Below, piece by piece: positions 17,832-27,745 of a stretch of 64,000 nucleotides of DNA (position 1 is the stretch's first letter; every line of letters starts with the position of its first letter). Position numbers and translations under genes: made by a program. The notes beneath the pieces are model-generated. The model worked only from the letters and a program-made list of their open reading frames with translations, was not told the origin of the DNA and made no database searches. This stretch comes from Sphingobacteriaceae bacterium. GTDB lineage: Bacteria; Bacteroidota; Bacteroidia; Sphingobacteriales; Sphingobacteriaceae. The stretch is taken from the NCBI GenBank assembly GCA_947458875.1, contig CANGZD010000002.1:62001-126000 (forward strand). The letters run 5' to 3'.

Positions 17832-19133
17832 TTATTTCTGGCGGAAATAAATCTGAATCGGCACGCCGCTGAAATCGAAGTTTTCCCTGAGTTTGTTTTC
17901 TACAAAACGTTTATAGGGATCTTTGATATATTGCGGCAGGTTACAGAAAAAGGCAAACATGGGTGAGCTGCCGCTGATCTGTGTGGCATATTTGATTTTA
18001 ATGTATTTCCCTTTGGTTGCCGGTGGCGGATAATTTTCGATGATCGGCAGCATTACATCGTTCAGTTTGGAGGTAGGAATCTTCTTGAACTTGTTCTCAT
18101 ACACCTTGGATGCAGCTTCGATGGCCTTGAAAATTCGTTGTTTTTCGACTACCGAAGTGAAAACGATGGGCACGTCGGTAAAGGGGGCTATTTTTTGTCG
18201 GATTTGTTCCTCAAAAACTTTGGTGGTTTTATGATCTTTTTCAATCAAATCCCATTTATTTACGAGGATTACCACTCCTTTTTTGTTCTTTTCGGCCAAA
18301 TGAAAAATGTTGATGTCTTGTGACTCGATACCTTCCACGGCATCAATCATTAAAATAATCACATCGGCTTCTTCCAGGGCTTTGATGGTACGCATCACCG
18401 AATAAAATTCGATGTTCTCTTTTACCTTGGTTTTTTTTCGCAGCCCCGCTGTATCAATGAGCATAAACTCATGCCCAAACTGATTGTAATGGATATGAAT
18501 TGAGTCGCGGGTGGTACCGGCAATAGGCGTTACAATATTTCTTTCTTTACCAATGAGGGCGTTGATCAATGAAGATTTACCAACGTTGGGGCGTCCAACG
18601 ATGGCGTATTTTGGCAAGGTATTTTCGGATTCTTCTGCTTCGTTGAAATGCTTAACCACCTCATCCAGTAATTCGCCGGTCCCGGAGCCAGTCATGGAAG
18701 AAATCAAGTAAATTTCGCCCAGCCCGAAGCTGTAAAAAACAGCTGCATCGTTACGTAAGTTATTGTTGTCGACCTTATTGGCTACCACAAACACCGGTTT
18801 TTTACTTCGGCGAAGGATGTTTGCGATCTCATCATCCAGGTCCGTAACGCCGGTAGTTACATCTACCATGAAAATAATCACGGTCGCTTCCTCAATGGCT
18901 ATCGTAACCTGTTCGCGAATGGCTATTTCAAAAACATCCTCAGAATGGGCTACATAACCGCCGGTATCTACCACCGTAAAAGGTTTGCCTATCCATTCCG
19001 CCACGCCATAGTGGCGGTCGCGGGTAACGCCACTCATGTCGTCTACAATGGCCTTACGGCTTTCTGTTAAACGATTGTAGAGGGTTGATTTGCCCACATT
19101 TGGGCGCCCTACGATGGCTACTAAATTGCTCAT
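17832..19133 (-). CDS. der: Ribosome biogenesis GTPase Der (EngA)
   Basis: Der is a double GTPase needed for 50S assembly. Both G domains are complete: [17 protein letters not shown] and NKVD in the first, then [20 protein letters not shown] and NKWD in the second. A C-terminal KH-like domain follows ([19 protein letters not shown], then [23 protein letters not shown]). At 433 residues it has the expected length. It starts six bases after era stops, so the two ribosome-assembly GTPases are co-transcribed. Confidence 0.98.
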   Translation of the reverse strand: MSNLVAIVGRPNVGKSTLYNRLTESRKAIVDDMSGVTRDRHYGVAEWIGKPFTVVDTGGYVAHSEDVFEIAIREQVTIAIEEATVIIFMVDVTTGVTDLDDEIANILRRSKKPVFVVANKVDNNNLRNDAAVFYSFGLGEIYLISSMTGSGTGELLDEVVKHFNEAEESENTLPKYAIVGRPNVGKSSLINALIGKERNIVTPIAGTTRDSIHIHYNQFGHEFMLIDTAGLRKKTKVKENIEFYSVMRTIKALEEADVIILMIDAVEGIESQDINIFHLAEKNKKGVVILVNKWDLIEKDHKTTKVFEEQIRQKIAPFTDVPIVFTSVVEKQRIFKAIEAASKVYENKFKKIPTSKLNDVMLPIIENYPPPATKGKYIKIKYATQISGSSPMFAFFCNLPQYIKDPYKRFVENKLRENFDFSGVPIQIYFRQK

Positions 19134-19139
19134 GGTGTA

Positions 19140-20018
19140 TTAGTTTTCGTATCCAAAGGTTTTCAGGTAATTTTTCCGGTTTCGCCAATCGGCAATCACC
19201 TTTACAAATAACTCTAGGAATACTTTTTTCTGTAAAAATTCTTCGATGTCCTGTCGGGCATAGGTGCCTACCTTTTTGATCATCTCCCCACTTTTCCCAA
19301 TCAGGATGTTTTTTTGTGAATCGCGTTCAACGATAATTTCGGCTGCAATTCGTATTAGTTTTCCTTCTTCTTTGAAAGAGGTCACAATCACTTCTGTACT
19401 ATATGGAATTTCTTTGTCGTATAGTTTGAATATTTTCTCCCTAACCATTTCCGATACAAAGAAACGTTCGGTTCGGTCGGTGAGGGTATCTTTATCGTAA
19501 TAGGCCGGATGTTCCGGTAGGCGGTCTAAAATGAATTGCATTACGGCAGCCACGTTGTGTTCATGAAGAGCCGAAACTGCAAAAATAGCTTCCGGATTTA
19601 GGGTTTCTTGCCAGTAGCTGATTTTCTCTTTTACTTTTTCTTCGTCAGATTTATCGATTTTATTGATAATTACTGCCACCGGCGAAGAGGTTTTTTGAAG
19701 GCGCTCCAAAACGTCATTTTCGTCGTAACGCTCGTTGATATCGGTCACAAATAAAATCAAGTCGGCATCTACCAATGACCCGTTTACAAAACTCATCATC
19801 GATTCCTGCAGCCCATAATGGGGTTTGATGACGCCCGGAGTGTCGGAAAAAATGATCTGATATTCCGGTTCGTTTACAATTCCTAAAATACGGTGTCGGG
19901 TGGTTTGAGCTTTAGAAGTTACGATAGACATCTTCTCGCCCACCAAAGCATTCATCAGGGTAGATTTACCCGCATTCGGTTTCCCGATGAGACTCACAAA
20001 ACCGGCTCTATGCGACAT
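19140..20018 (-). CDS. era: GTPase Era
   Basis: Era binds the 3' end of 16S rRNA during 30S maturation. The G motifs are GKPNAGKSTLMNAL, DTPGV and NKID. The C-terminal KH domain has the characteristic ETQKN-like IIVERDSQKNILIGKSGEMIKKVGTYARQDIEEFLQKKVFLELFVKV. The track start at 20111 adds a 31-residue stretch with no family counterpart; MSHRAGFVSLIGKPN at 20018 is the natural start. It heads the minus-strand era-der-murQ-hypothetical-GH53 run and is divergent from the tRNA pair. Confidence 0.97.
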   Translation of the reverse strand: MSHRAGFVSLIGKPNAGKSTLMNALVGEKMSIVTSKAQTTRHRILGIVNEPEYQIIFSDTPGVIKPHYGLQESMMSFVNGSLVDADLILFVTDINERYDENDVLERLQKTSSPVAVIINKIDKSDEEKVKEKISYWQETLNPEAIFAVSALHEHNVAAVMQFILDRLPEHPAYYDKDTLTDRTERFFVSEMVREKIFKLYDKEIPYSTEVIVTSFKEEGKLIRIAAEIIVERDSQKNILIGKSGEMIKKVGTYARQDIEEFLQKKVFLELFVKVIADWRNRKNYLKTFGYEN

Positions 20019-20125
20019 GGAATTTTTTTTGAAAAAGATTTGGACTGCAAAGAAACGAAATATATCTTTGCAGTCCAATTTAAAAGCAAGGCATATTATA
20101 GCCAAAGCCAATAAATTGTAGAGAG

Positions 20126-20201
<76 letters not shown>

Positions 20202-20233
20202 AGTTGAGTTAAAAAGAACTTAACTAATATAAT

Positions 20234-20305
20234 GGCCCGTTCGTCTAGGGGTTAGGACGCAAGATTTTCATTCTTGAAACAGGGGTTCGATTCCCCTACG
20301 GGCTA
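20234..20305 (+). tRNA. tRNA-Glu (UUC)
   Basis: A 72-nt cloverleaf with acceptor stem GGCCCGT/ACGGGCT, D-arm TCGTCTAGGGGTTAGGAC, anticodon stem-loop CAAGA-TTTTCAT-TCTTG with anticodon TTC at 20267-20269, and T-arm AGGGGTTCGATTCCCCT. The CCA end is not encoded, unlike the neighbouring tRNA-fMet 32 bp upstream. A terminator follows immediately. Confidence 0.96.
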
Positions 20306-20307
20306 CA

Positions 20308-20345
20308 AAAAACCCTCACCGAAACCGGTGGGGGTTTTTTATTTT
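20308..20345 (+). terminator. Rho-independent terminator after the tRNA pair
   Basis: AAAACCCTCACC, a short GAAA-type loop, and GGTGGGGGTTTTTT form a strong stem followed by a T-run. It lies just after tRNA-Glu, so the two tRNAs are probably one transcription unit ending before the galactan operon. Confidence 0.8.
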
Positions 20346-20418
20346 GTAACCTTTCTGCTTGCACCTTTTTCCTTTCATGATTTTCCGTAAATTGCTCTCT
20401 TAACCAATTGAAACTAAC

Positions 20419-23400
20419 GTGCATATTCAGTTTAAAAGGGTGCTGTTTTTAGCTTTTTTGCTAAGCAGTTTACTAGCTACGTCACAAACCAAAATAAATT
20501 TTGATGAGGGATGGAAATTTCATTTTGGCCATGCCGGTGATCCTGCAAAGGATTTCAATTATGGCATTCCAGCCATCTTCTCCAAGTCTGGTAAAACAGA
20601 TCAAACTGCCTTAGCCATTAATTTTGACGATAAAGCCTGGAGAATTCTTGATTTACCTCATGACTGGGCAGTAGAATTACCCTTTGTCAATACTCCTAAT
20701 TTTGATGTGCAGTCGCACGGCTATAAACCTGTAGGCGGTTTGTACCCCGAAACCAGCATAGGCTGGTACCGCAAACATTTTAGCGTGGCCAAGGCCGATT
20801 CCGGAAGTCGTTTTAGCATACAGTTTGATGGAATTTTTAGAAATGCCAACATCTGGATCAATGGTTTTTTTCTGGGGAATAACCAAAGTGGCTATTTAGG
20901 TGCAAGCTATGATATCACTGATTATATTCAATTTGATAAGGATAATGTTATCACAGTAAGAGTAGATGCCACGCAATACGAAGGTTGGTTTTACGAGGGG
21001 GCTGGGATCTACAGGCATGTATGGCTAAATAAATTCAATAACCTCCATTTTGAAGAAAATGGCGTATTCATTTATTCGGAAGTAAAGGGTAAGAATGCCC
21101 AAATAAACATTGAGGCAAGTATCCAGAATGAACAATTTAGTGGAGTACAGTTTACGGTCTATTCTTACTTAACAGATCGGAATGGGAAAAGGCTGGCTAA
21201 AACCAAACCTCGAGTTCTTGAGCTGGCCCCAAATGCTCAAACCACCATTAAGCAGCAAATCAATCTCCAGCATCCGCGTTTATGGAGCTTGAAAGACCCA
21301 TATCTATACAAAGTCGTTTCTATCATTAAATCGGATGGTCAAGTAATCGACTCTTTAAAACAACGCATCGGTATCCGAACAATCCGTTTGGATGCAAAGG
21401 AAGGATTTTTCCTGAATGGCGAATATGTGAAGTTACAAGGTGTGAACAATCATCAAGATCATGCCGGGGTGGGAAGTGCTTTGCCCGATTATTTACAATA
21501 TTATCGTATAGCTTTATTGAAAGAGATGGGGGTAAATGCTTATCGAACCAGCCACCATGCGCCAACGCCTGAGCTGTTAGCAGCTTGCGATAGTTTGGGG
21601 ATGCTGGTGATGGATGAACAACGTTTATTGAATAGTAGTCCCGAATACATGAGCCAGTTTGAGCGTTTAATCAAACGAGATCGAAATCATCCCTCCGTTT
21701 TTTTATGGTCAATAGGTAACGAGGAAGGGTGGGTACAAACCAACTCTACCGGGAAGCGTATTGCTCAAAGTTTATTGGCCAAGCAACGAGCATTAGACCC
21801 TACCCGCACCAGCACCTATGCGGCCGATGTTCCAAATGTATTTGAAGGTGTAAACGAAGTGATCCCCGTTCGAGGATTTAATTATCGACAGTATGCCGTT
21901 GCAGATTATCATCGCGATCATCCAGATCAACCAATTATTGGTACTGAGATGGGAAGTACGGTAACCACCCGGGGAGTTTATCAGCTTGATTCAGTGAAGG
22001 CCTATCTGCCCGATCAAGATATAACAGCTCCCTGGTGGGCCAGCCGTGCTGAAGAGTGGTGGCAACTTGCTGCACCAAATAAATTTTGGTTAGGTGGATT
22101 TATCTGGACTGGATTTGATTATAGAGGAGAACCCACTCCATTTAAATGGCCTAATATCAACTCGCATTTTGGTGTGATGGATATGTGTGGATTCCCGAAA
22201 AACATTTATTACTACTATCAAAGTTGGTGGACCGATAAAGACGTATTGCATATTTCCCCTCATTGGAATTGGCCTGGAAAAGAGGGGCAAGCCATGGATG
22301 TTTGGGTAAACTCAAACGCCGACGATGTAGAATTGTTTTTAAACGGGAAAAGTTTGGGCAAAAAAGAGATGCCACGCAATGGGCATCTACAATGGTCTGT
22401 TCTGTATCAACCGGGTAAATTAGAAGCCATTGCCCACAAAAAAGGTAAAAAATTAACGGCTCAAGTTGAAACTGCCGGTCCTGCTGCCGAAGTGGTGATT
22501 ACTCCTTACAAAACAACCATGCTGGCCGATGGCAAGGATGCAGCTGTGATTAATGTGAGTGTAGTGGACAAGGAGGGCAGAGAAGTACCCAATGCCAATC
22601 ATCTCATTAAATTTATTCTTACGGGAGATGCGAAAATTATTGGCGTTGGGAACGGGGATCCCAGCAGCCATGAACCCGATAAATGTGTAGAAGGTGCCTG
22701 GCAGCGAAGTCTGTTTAATGGAAAATGCCAGGTAATTATACAATCGGGTAAAACCGCGGACAGTATCAAGTTCGAAGCAATAGCAGATGGACTTTGGAAA
22801 GGATCAACAGATATCTTAACAGTTTCACCTACTAAAGTGTCAACCTTGAGTACGAGCGATAAGAAGTACGAATTGAAGGGTGAAGCTGCCAAACCGAGAT
22901 CAAGCACCAAGATGCTGGGGGCTGATATTTCTTTCTTACCTGAGTTAGAAGCAAAGGGTATTAAATTTTCAGATCAGGGGATTCAGAGAGATCCCATATT
23001 AATCATGAAAGACCATGGCATCAATTACGTGCGCTTACGCATTTTTAATGACCCGGCTCATGAAAAAGGCTATGCTCCCGGTCAGGGATTCTGCGATCTA
23101 AACTATACCAAAGCCATGGCGAAAAGAGTCAAAGCAGCCGGTATGAAACTCTTATTAGACTTTCACTACAGTGATTTTTGGGCCGACCCGGGAAAACAAT
23201 TCAAGCTGTCGGCATGGGAAAAATTAAATCCGGAGGAGCTGAAGCAAGCCTTATATGATTTTACCAAGAAGGTGATGCAGGAATTGAAAGACCAAGGTAC
23301 CACACCCGATATGGTCCAAATTGGAAACGAGATTAACCATGGTATCGTTTGGCCGGAGGGTAGTGTGAGTAATATCGATTATTTAGCACAGCTGATTAAA

Positions 23401-23820
23401 GCAGGCACTGCAGCCGTAAAATCGGTTGATCCGAAAGTGGTGATGATGCTACATGTCGCTTTGGGTGGACAGAACGACGAGTCTGTATTTTTTATAGATA
23501 ATATGCTGGCCCGCGGGGTACACTTCGATGTAATTGGTCAATCCTATTATCCAAAATGGCATGGAACTTTAGCCGACCTGAATTCGAATTTGAATGATTT
23601 GGTCAGAAGATATGGTAAAGAGATCATCGTAGTAGAATATTCCCAATTTAAGGATGAAGTAAATAAAATAGCCTTTGAACTCCCTGAGGGCAAGGGCATG
23701 GGGACTTGCATTTGGGAGCCACTCAATACCTGGGAGGCTTTCTTTAAACCAGACGGCCAATCTAACGATTACCTGAAACGTTATGATCAGATCAGCAAAA
23801 AATACCTGCAGAAAAAATAG
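20419..23820 (+). CDS. Secreted GH2 beta-galactosidase fused to GH53 endo-galactanase
   Basis: An 1133-residue two-enzyme protein with a GTG start and an N-terminal signal peptide (RVLFLAFLLSSLLATSQ). Residues from about 25 to 810 form a GH2 enzyme: sugar-binding jelly roll (GWYRKHFSV, DGIFRNANIWING), Ig-like domain, and TIM barrel with acid/base E435 in SIGNEEG and nucleophile E510 in IGTEMGS. From M832 to the end lies a GH53 domain with acid/base E971 (QIGNEINHG) and nucleophile E1073 (VVEYSQ). Endo-cleavage of beta-1,4-galactan and release of terminal galactose would thus sit on one chain. It is followed by galK 12 bp downstream. Confidence 0.93.
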   Translation: MHIQFKRVLFLAFLLSSLLATSQTKINFDEGWKFHFGHAGDPAKDFNYGIPAIFSKSGKTDQTALAINFDDKAWRILDLPHDWAVELPFVNTPNFDVQSHGYKPVGGLYPETSIGWYRKHFSVAKADSGSRFSIQFDGIFRNANIWINGFFLGNNQSGYLGASYDITDYIQFDKDNVITVRVDATQYEGWFYEGAGIYRHVWLNKFNNLHFEENGVFIYSEVKGKNAQINIEASIQNEQFSGVQFTVYSYLTDRNGKRLAKTKPRVLELAPNAQTTIKQQINLQHPRLWSLKDPYLYKVVSIIKSDGQVIDSLKQRIGIRTIRLDAKEGFFLNGEYVKLQGVNNHQDHAGVGSALPDYLQYYRIALLKEMGVNAYRTSHHAPTPELLAACDSLGMLVMDEQRLLNSSPEYMSQFERLIKRDRNHPSVFLWSIGNEEGWVQTNSTGKRIAQSLLAKQRALDPTRTSTYAADVPNVFEGVNEVIPVRGFNYRQYAVADYHRDHPDQPIIGTEMGSTVTTRGVYQLDSVKAYLPDQDITAPWWASRAEEWWQLAAPNKFWLGGFIWTGFDYRGEPTPFKWPNINSHFGVMDMCGFPKNIYYYYQSWWTDKDVLHISPHWNWPGKEGQAMDVWVNSNADDVELFLNGKSLGKKEMPRNGHLQWSVLYQPGKLEAIAHKKGKKLTAQVETAGPAAEVVITPYKTTMLADGKDAAVINVSVVDKEGREVPNANHLIKFILTGDAKIIGVGNGDPSSHEPDKCVEGAWQRSLFNGKCQVIIQSGKTADSIKFEAIADGLWKGSTDILTVSPTKVSTLSTSDKKYELKGEAAKPRSSTKMLGADISFLPELEAKGIKFSDQGIQRDPILIMKDHGINYVRLRIFNDPAHEKGYAPGQGFCDLNYTKAMAKRVKAAGMKLLLDFHYSDFWADPGKQFKLSAWEKLNPEELKQALYDFTKKVMQELKDQGTTPDMVQIGNEINHGIVWPEGSVSNIDYLAQLIKAGTAAVKSVDPKVVMMLHVALGGQNDESVFFIDNMLARGVHFDVIGQSYYPKWHGTLADLNSNLNDLVRRYGKEIIVVEYSQFKDEVNKIAFELPEGKGMGTCIWEPLNTWEAFFKPDGQSNDYLKRYDQISKKYLQKK

Positions 23821-23832
23821 TTTCAATTCAGC

Positions 23833-24972
23833 ATGACTCACATCAGTACCATTTTCTATCAGCATTTCGCCACAGAGCCCATTGTTATTCAATCTCCTGG
23901 TAGGATTAACATCATTGGAGAGCATACCGATTACAATGAAGGATTTGTGTTACCCGCCTCGATAGACAAATCGATCTTTGTGGCCATTTCGAAAAGAAAC
24001 GACCAACAAATCCACCTTTACTCCTCCAACTATAAAGAGCACATCGAAATAGCACTTGCTGATATCAGGCCAACCCGAAATTGGTCCACGTACATTTTAG
24101 GAGTGGTTGATCAAGTGCAGAAAAGAGGGCATCACTTAAGTGGGTTTAATTTGATGCTGGATGGAGATGTGCCCATCGGTGCGGGATTGTCCTCTTCTGC
24201 AGCAGTAGAATGTGCAGTGGTTTTTGCGCTAAACGAATTATTTGGTTTGGGTATCAGTAAGCTCGAAATGGTTCAGATTGCTCAAAAGGCAGAGCATACT
24301 TTTTCTGGCGTATTATGTGGTATCATGGACATGTTCGCCAGCATGTTTGGACAGCAGGATCAAGTGATCAAACTGGATTGTCGTTCGCTGGATTATACTT
24401 ATAAGCCTTTGTTGCTCGACGAATATAAACTGGTCCTTTTTAATACCAATGTTAAACATGCATTAGCCAGCTCTGCCTATAATACCCGCAGACAGGAGTG
24501 TGAGCAGGGTGTCAGCTGGGTGCAGCAAAAATTTCCGGAGGTAAAAAGTTTAAGAGACGTGAACAGACAGATGTTAGAGGAATTACTTGCCCCCAGAGAT
24601 CAAGTGGTTTACCGTCGCTGCAATTATGTGGTATCAGAGATCGAGCGCTTACAGCAAGCCTGTGATGACCTGGAAAGAGGTGATCTTTCGGCATTGGGTC
24701 AAAAAATGTTTCAAACCCACCAGGGACTTAGTAAAGACTACGAAGTAAGCTGCAAAGAATTAGATTTTTTAGTTGATGAAATAAAAACACAAAAGGATGT
24801 ATTAGGAGCTAGGATGATGGGAGGAGGTTTTGGCGGATGTACCCTTAATTTAGTGAAAGAAGCATCCATAGCTGAAATTTCTGAAAAGCTTTACCATAGT
24901 TATCAGCAGAAAATGGGTTTAGAGTTAAGTACTTACATCGTAACTACCGCCCCCGGAACACACAGATTATGA
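23833..24972 (+). CDS. galK: Galactokinase
   Basis: GalK phosphorylates alpha-D-galactose to galactose-1-phosphate, the first Leloir step. The 379-residue GHMP kinase has the galactose-binding PGRINIIGEHTDYNEGFVLP motif near the N-terminus, the phosphate loop PIGAGLSSSAAVECAV, and motif 3 GARMMGGGFGGCTLNLV. The aspartate in GIMDMFASMFG is in the catalytic region. It is preceded by the GH2-GH53 gene and overlaps the aldo/keto reductase start by four bases (ATGA). galT, galE and galM are not nearby. Confidence 0.97.
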   Translation: MTHISTIFYQHFATEPIVIQSPGRINIIGEHTDYNEGFVLPASIDKSIFVAISKRNDQQIHLYSSNYKEHIEIALADIRPTRNWSTYILGVVDQVQKRGHHLSGFNLMLDGDVPIGAGLSSSAAVECAVVFALNELFGLGISKLEMVQIAQKAEHTFSGVLCGIMDMFASMFGQQDQVIKLDCRSLDYTYKPLLLDEYKLVLFNTNVKHALASSAYNTRRQECEQGVSWVQQKFPEVKSLRDVNRQMLEELLAPRDQVVYRRCNYVVSEIERLQQACDDLERGDLSALGQKMFQTHQGLSKDYEVSCKELDFLVDEIKTQKDVLGARMMGGGFGGCTLNLVKEASIAEISEKLYHSYQQKMGLELSTYIVTTAPGTHRL

Positions 24973-25964
24973 GTTACATCCCTAACATAAATCGCTACGA
25001 GCACATGGAATATCGACGATGTGGCCAAAGTGGGTTGAAATTGCCTGCTATTTCTTTAGGCCTATGGCATAATTTCGGACAGTGGGATGATTTTGAAAAT
25101 GCCCGACAGCTTATTCATACTGCATTTAATTTAGGCATTACTCATTTCGATCTAGCAAATAATTATGGCCCGCCACCGGGCAGTGCAGAAGAAAATTTTG
25201 GTAAGATCCTGAAGCAGGATTTCGGTGGATTTCTACGCGACGAACTCCTAATTTCAACCAAGGCCGGCTATCGGATGTGGCCGGGTCCTTATGGCGAATG
25301 GGGTTCTCGAAAGTACTTGATCAGTAGCTTAGATCAAAGCTTAAAACGCATGGGTTTAGATTACGTAGATATCTTTTACCACCACCGTCCTGATTCAGAA
25401 ACGCCAATTGAAGAAAGTATGCAGGCCTTGCATGATATCGTAAAAAGTGGCAAGGCATTATACGTGGGTATTTCCAATTATCCTGCCGAAGAAGCCCGAA
25501 AGGCGATTCAAATACTCAAAGAATTGGGGACGCCCTGCCTCATCCATCAACCTAAATACTCACTATTTGAACGCTGGGTGGAAGATGGTTTACTGGACGT
25601 TTTAGAAGAAACAGGCACAGCTTGTATTCCTTATTCCCCTTTAGCTCAAGGTATGCTTAGTGATAAATACCTGAAAGGGATTCCACAAGATTCGAGAGTG
25701 GCTAAAGGGGTAGGTTTTTTAACTGAATCTCATTTAACAACTCACAGGTTGGAGCAAATTAAGCAATTGAATGAGCTGGCACTTGAACGTGGCACCAACT
25801 TGGCGCAAATGGCTTTGGCTTGGATACTGAAAGATCCTCGGATTACCTCGGTGCTCATAGGCGCCAGTCGCCCCGAGCAAATTAGCGATGCGGTTGAGTG
25901 TTTGGGAAAATTGTATTTTGAACCAGAAGAGCTGTCTGCCATAGAAAATATCTTGAACCACTAA
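24969..25964 (+). CDS. Aldo/keto reductase, YghZ-like
   Basis: A 331-residue NADPH-dependent aldo/keto reductase. The barrel begins MEYRRCGQSGLKLPAISLGLW. The catalytic tetrad can be seen: Asp and Tyr in THFDLANNYGPPPGSAEENFG, Lys in ISTKAGYRM, and His in IFYHHRPD. The insert WPGPYGEWGSRKYLISSLDQSLKRM is typical of the YghZ / L-glyceraldehyde-3-phosphate reductase branch. Its real substrate here is unknown. Position between galK and a sugar symporter suggests a sugar or sugar-derived aldehyde. The start overlaps galK by four bases. Confidence 0.9.
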   Translation: MSYIPNINRYEHMEYRRCGQSGLKLPAISLGLWHNFGQWDDFENARQLIHTAFNLGITHFDLANNYGPPPGSAEENFGKILKQDFGGFLRDELLISTKAGYRMWPGPYGEWGSRKYLISSLDQSLKRMGLDYVDIFYHHRPDSETPIEESMQALHDIVKSGKALYVGISNYPAEEARKAIQILKELGTPCLIHQPKYSLFERWVEDGLLDVLEETGTACIPYSPLAQGMLSDKYLKGIPQDSRVAKGVGFLTESHLTTHRLEQIKQLNELALERGTNLAQMALAWILKDPRITSVLIGASRPEQISDAVECLGKLYFEPEELSAIENILNH

Positions 25965-25988
25965 TCCTTTCAAAACCCTAAATCATTT

Positions 25989-27683
25989 ATGAACAGTAAT
26001 TTATTGCAAACAGCAGATTACATCGTCTTTCTCGTTTATTTCTTTATTGTAGCAGGCTATGGCTGGTGGATATACACCCGTAAAAAATCCGAAAAATCGG
26101 GTACTAAAGATTATTTTTTAGCGGAGGGTTCGCTTACTTGGGTGGCCATTGGTGCATCTTTGATCGCGTCTAATATTTCGGCCGAACAATTCATTGGTAT
26201 GAGTGGTGAAGGATTTTTCAGCGGCATCGCGGTAGCGGCCTACGAATGGATAGCGGCCTTGTCGCTCATCATTATTGCGGTCTGGTTCATGCCGGTGTAC
26301 CTCAAAAACCAAATTTTCACGATGCCACAGTTTCTCAAGGAGCGATATAACGAAACCGTAGCGATCGTGATGGCTGTTTTTTGGCTATTTCTATACGTAT
26401 TTGTAAATCTTACTTCCATTTTATACCTGGGTTCAAAAGCCATTAGCGGATTGGCCGGACAAGAGTATTTTCACCTCATTCTCATTTTACTTTCTCTATT
26501 TGCGCTGGTAATTGCCCTTGGCGGGATGAAGGTGATTGGTTATACCGATGTAATACAGGTGGCGGTATTGATTATTGGTGGATTTGTGGCGGTATGGCTG
26601 GCATTATTGAAAGTGGATGAAGTAGTAAACCAGGGTCAGAGTGCATGGAATGGTTTTCGCACCCTGATGACTCAGGCTCCCGACCATTTTCATATGATCT
26701 TTGATAAACCCACTGCAACGAGTAATGCTGATTTTATTGCCAAATATTTAGCCCTGCCTGGCATTACGATGTATTTTGCCGGCCAATGGGTAGCCAACCT
26801 CAATTACTGGGGCTGTAACCAATACATTACACAAAGGGCACTAGGTGCCGATTTACAAACCGCCCGTAATGGAATTTTGTTTGCCGGATTTCTGAAAATT
26901 TTCATGCCGGTGATTGTTATGCTACCGGGCATTGCAGCTTATGTTTTATTCAAAAACGGGTACTTTGATGCGGCCAGTTTTAATGGGCAAAAGGATGGAG
27001 CCTATGCTGCTATTTTGAGTTTATTGCCCGTGGGGATGAAAGGCCTGTCGGTTGCTGCCCTTACTGCAGCTATTGTAGCATCTTTGGCGGGTAAAGCCAA
27101 TAGTATTTCAACCATCTTTACCTTAGATGTGTACGAAAAGTATTTTGATAAAGCTGCTGATGAGAAGAAATTAGTGTGGGTGGGCCGCTTGACCATATTG
27201 GCTGCCATGCTCATCGCGATAGCCGTTTGTTGGGAAGACTTATTGGACATTGGAAGAGAAGGAGGATTTACGTTTATTCAGAAATATACAGGATTCATCA
27301 GTCCGGGAGTTTTTGCATTGTTCATTTTAGGGATGTTCTGGAAACGAACCACAAGTGCTGCCGCCATTACCGGTTTAATCTCTGGACTGCTCATCGTAAT
27401 TGTATTTAATAATTTTGCTCCAAGTTGGTTTGGTAATGAGACCCCGCTTTATACTGCCTATTTGAATGGTGCCGGTCAGTACGAAATACCATTTATGGTT
27501 AATATGGGATGGTCGTTTGCATTTACGGTTTTAATTATGGTACTGGTAAGTTTTGCAGGTCCCAGCGTTAATCCAAAAGCATTCGAATTGGATCAAGAAA
27601 TGTTCAAATTAAAACCCTCTACCATTGCACTCATCACCATCATTTTAATGGTAGTTTTAGCATTATACGTCAAGTTTTGGTAG
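25989..27683 (+). CDS. Sodium/solute symporter (SSS family, sugar transporter type)
   Basis: A 564-residue inner-membrane protein with about 14 hydrophobic segments, belonging to the SSS family that includes vSGLT. The first helix (YIVFLVYFFIVAGYGWWIYT) and the following KDYFLAEGSLTWVAIGASLIASNISAEQFIGMSGEGF match the sodium-site and substrate region of sugar symporters. GLSVAALTAAIVASLAGKANSISTIFTLDVYEKYF is the SSS helix 8-9 signature. As the last gene of the operon, it probably imports galactose released by the upstream hydrolase. No SusC/SusD pair is present. Confidence 0.92.
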   Translation: MNSNLLQTADYIVFLVYFFIVAGYGWWIYTRKKSEKSGTKDYFLAEGSLTWVAIGASLIASNISAEQFIGMSGEGFFSGIAVAAYEWIAALSLIIIAVWFMPVYLKNQIFTMPQFLKERYNETVAIVMAVFWLFLYVFVNLTSILYLGSKAISGLAGQEYFHLILILLSLFALVIALGGMKVIGYTDVIQVAVLIIGGFVAVWLALLKVDEVVNQGQSAWNGFRTLMTQAPDHFHMIFDKPTATSNADFIAKYLALPGITMYFAGQWVANLNYWGCNQYITQRALGADLQTARNGILFAGFLKIFMPVIVMLPGIAAYVLFKNGYFDAASFNGQKDGAYAAILSLLPVGMKGLSVAALTAAIVASLAGKANSISTIFTLDVYEKYFDKAADEKKLVWVGRLTILAAMLIAIAVCWEDLLDIGREGGFTFIQKYTGFISPGVFALFILGMFWKRTTSAAAITGLISGLLIVIVFNNFAPSWFGNETPLYTAYLNGAGQYEIPFMVNMGWSFAFTVLIMVLVSFAGPSVNPKAFELDQEMFKLKPSTIALITIILMVVLALYVKFW

Positions 27684-27700
27684 GAAGTATCTTTCATTAA

Positions 27701-27740
27701 ATCAAAAAAGCCCCGCTTTTTGAAGCGGGGCTTTTTTGAT
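27701..27740. terminator. Bidirectional terminator between symporter and lipoprotein genes
   Basis: A perfect palindrome with 18-base arms (ATCAAAAAAGCCCCGCTT and its complement) and a TTTG loop. A-run and T-run flank it on both sides, so it can stop transcripts arriving from either of the convergent genes. Confidence 0.9.
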
Positions 27741-27745
27741 TCGGA

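Noticed and set aside
20019-20111. N-terminal extension of Era in the ORF track
   Set aside because: The family begins at MSHRAGF; the added residues run through the upstream non-coding gap near the tRNA.
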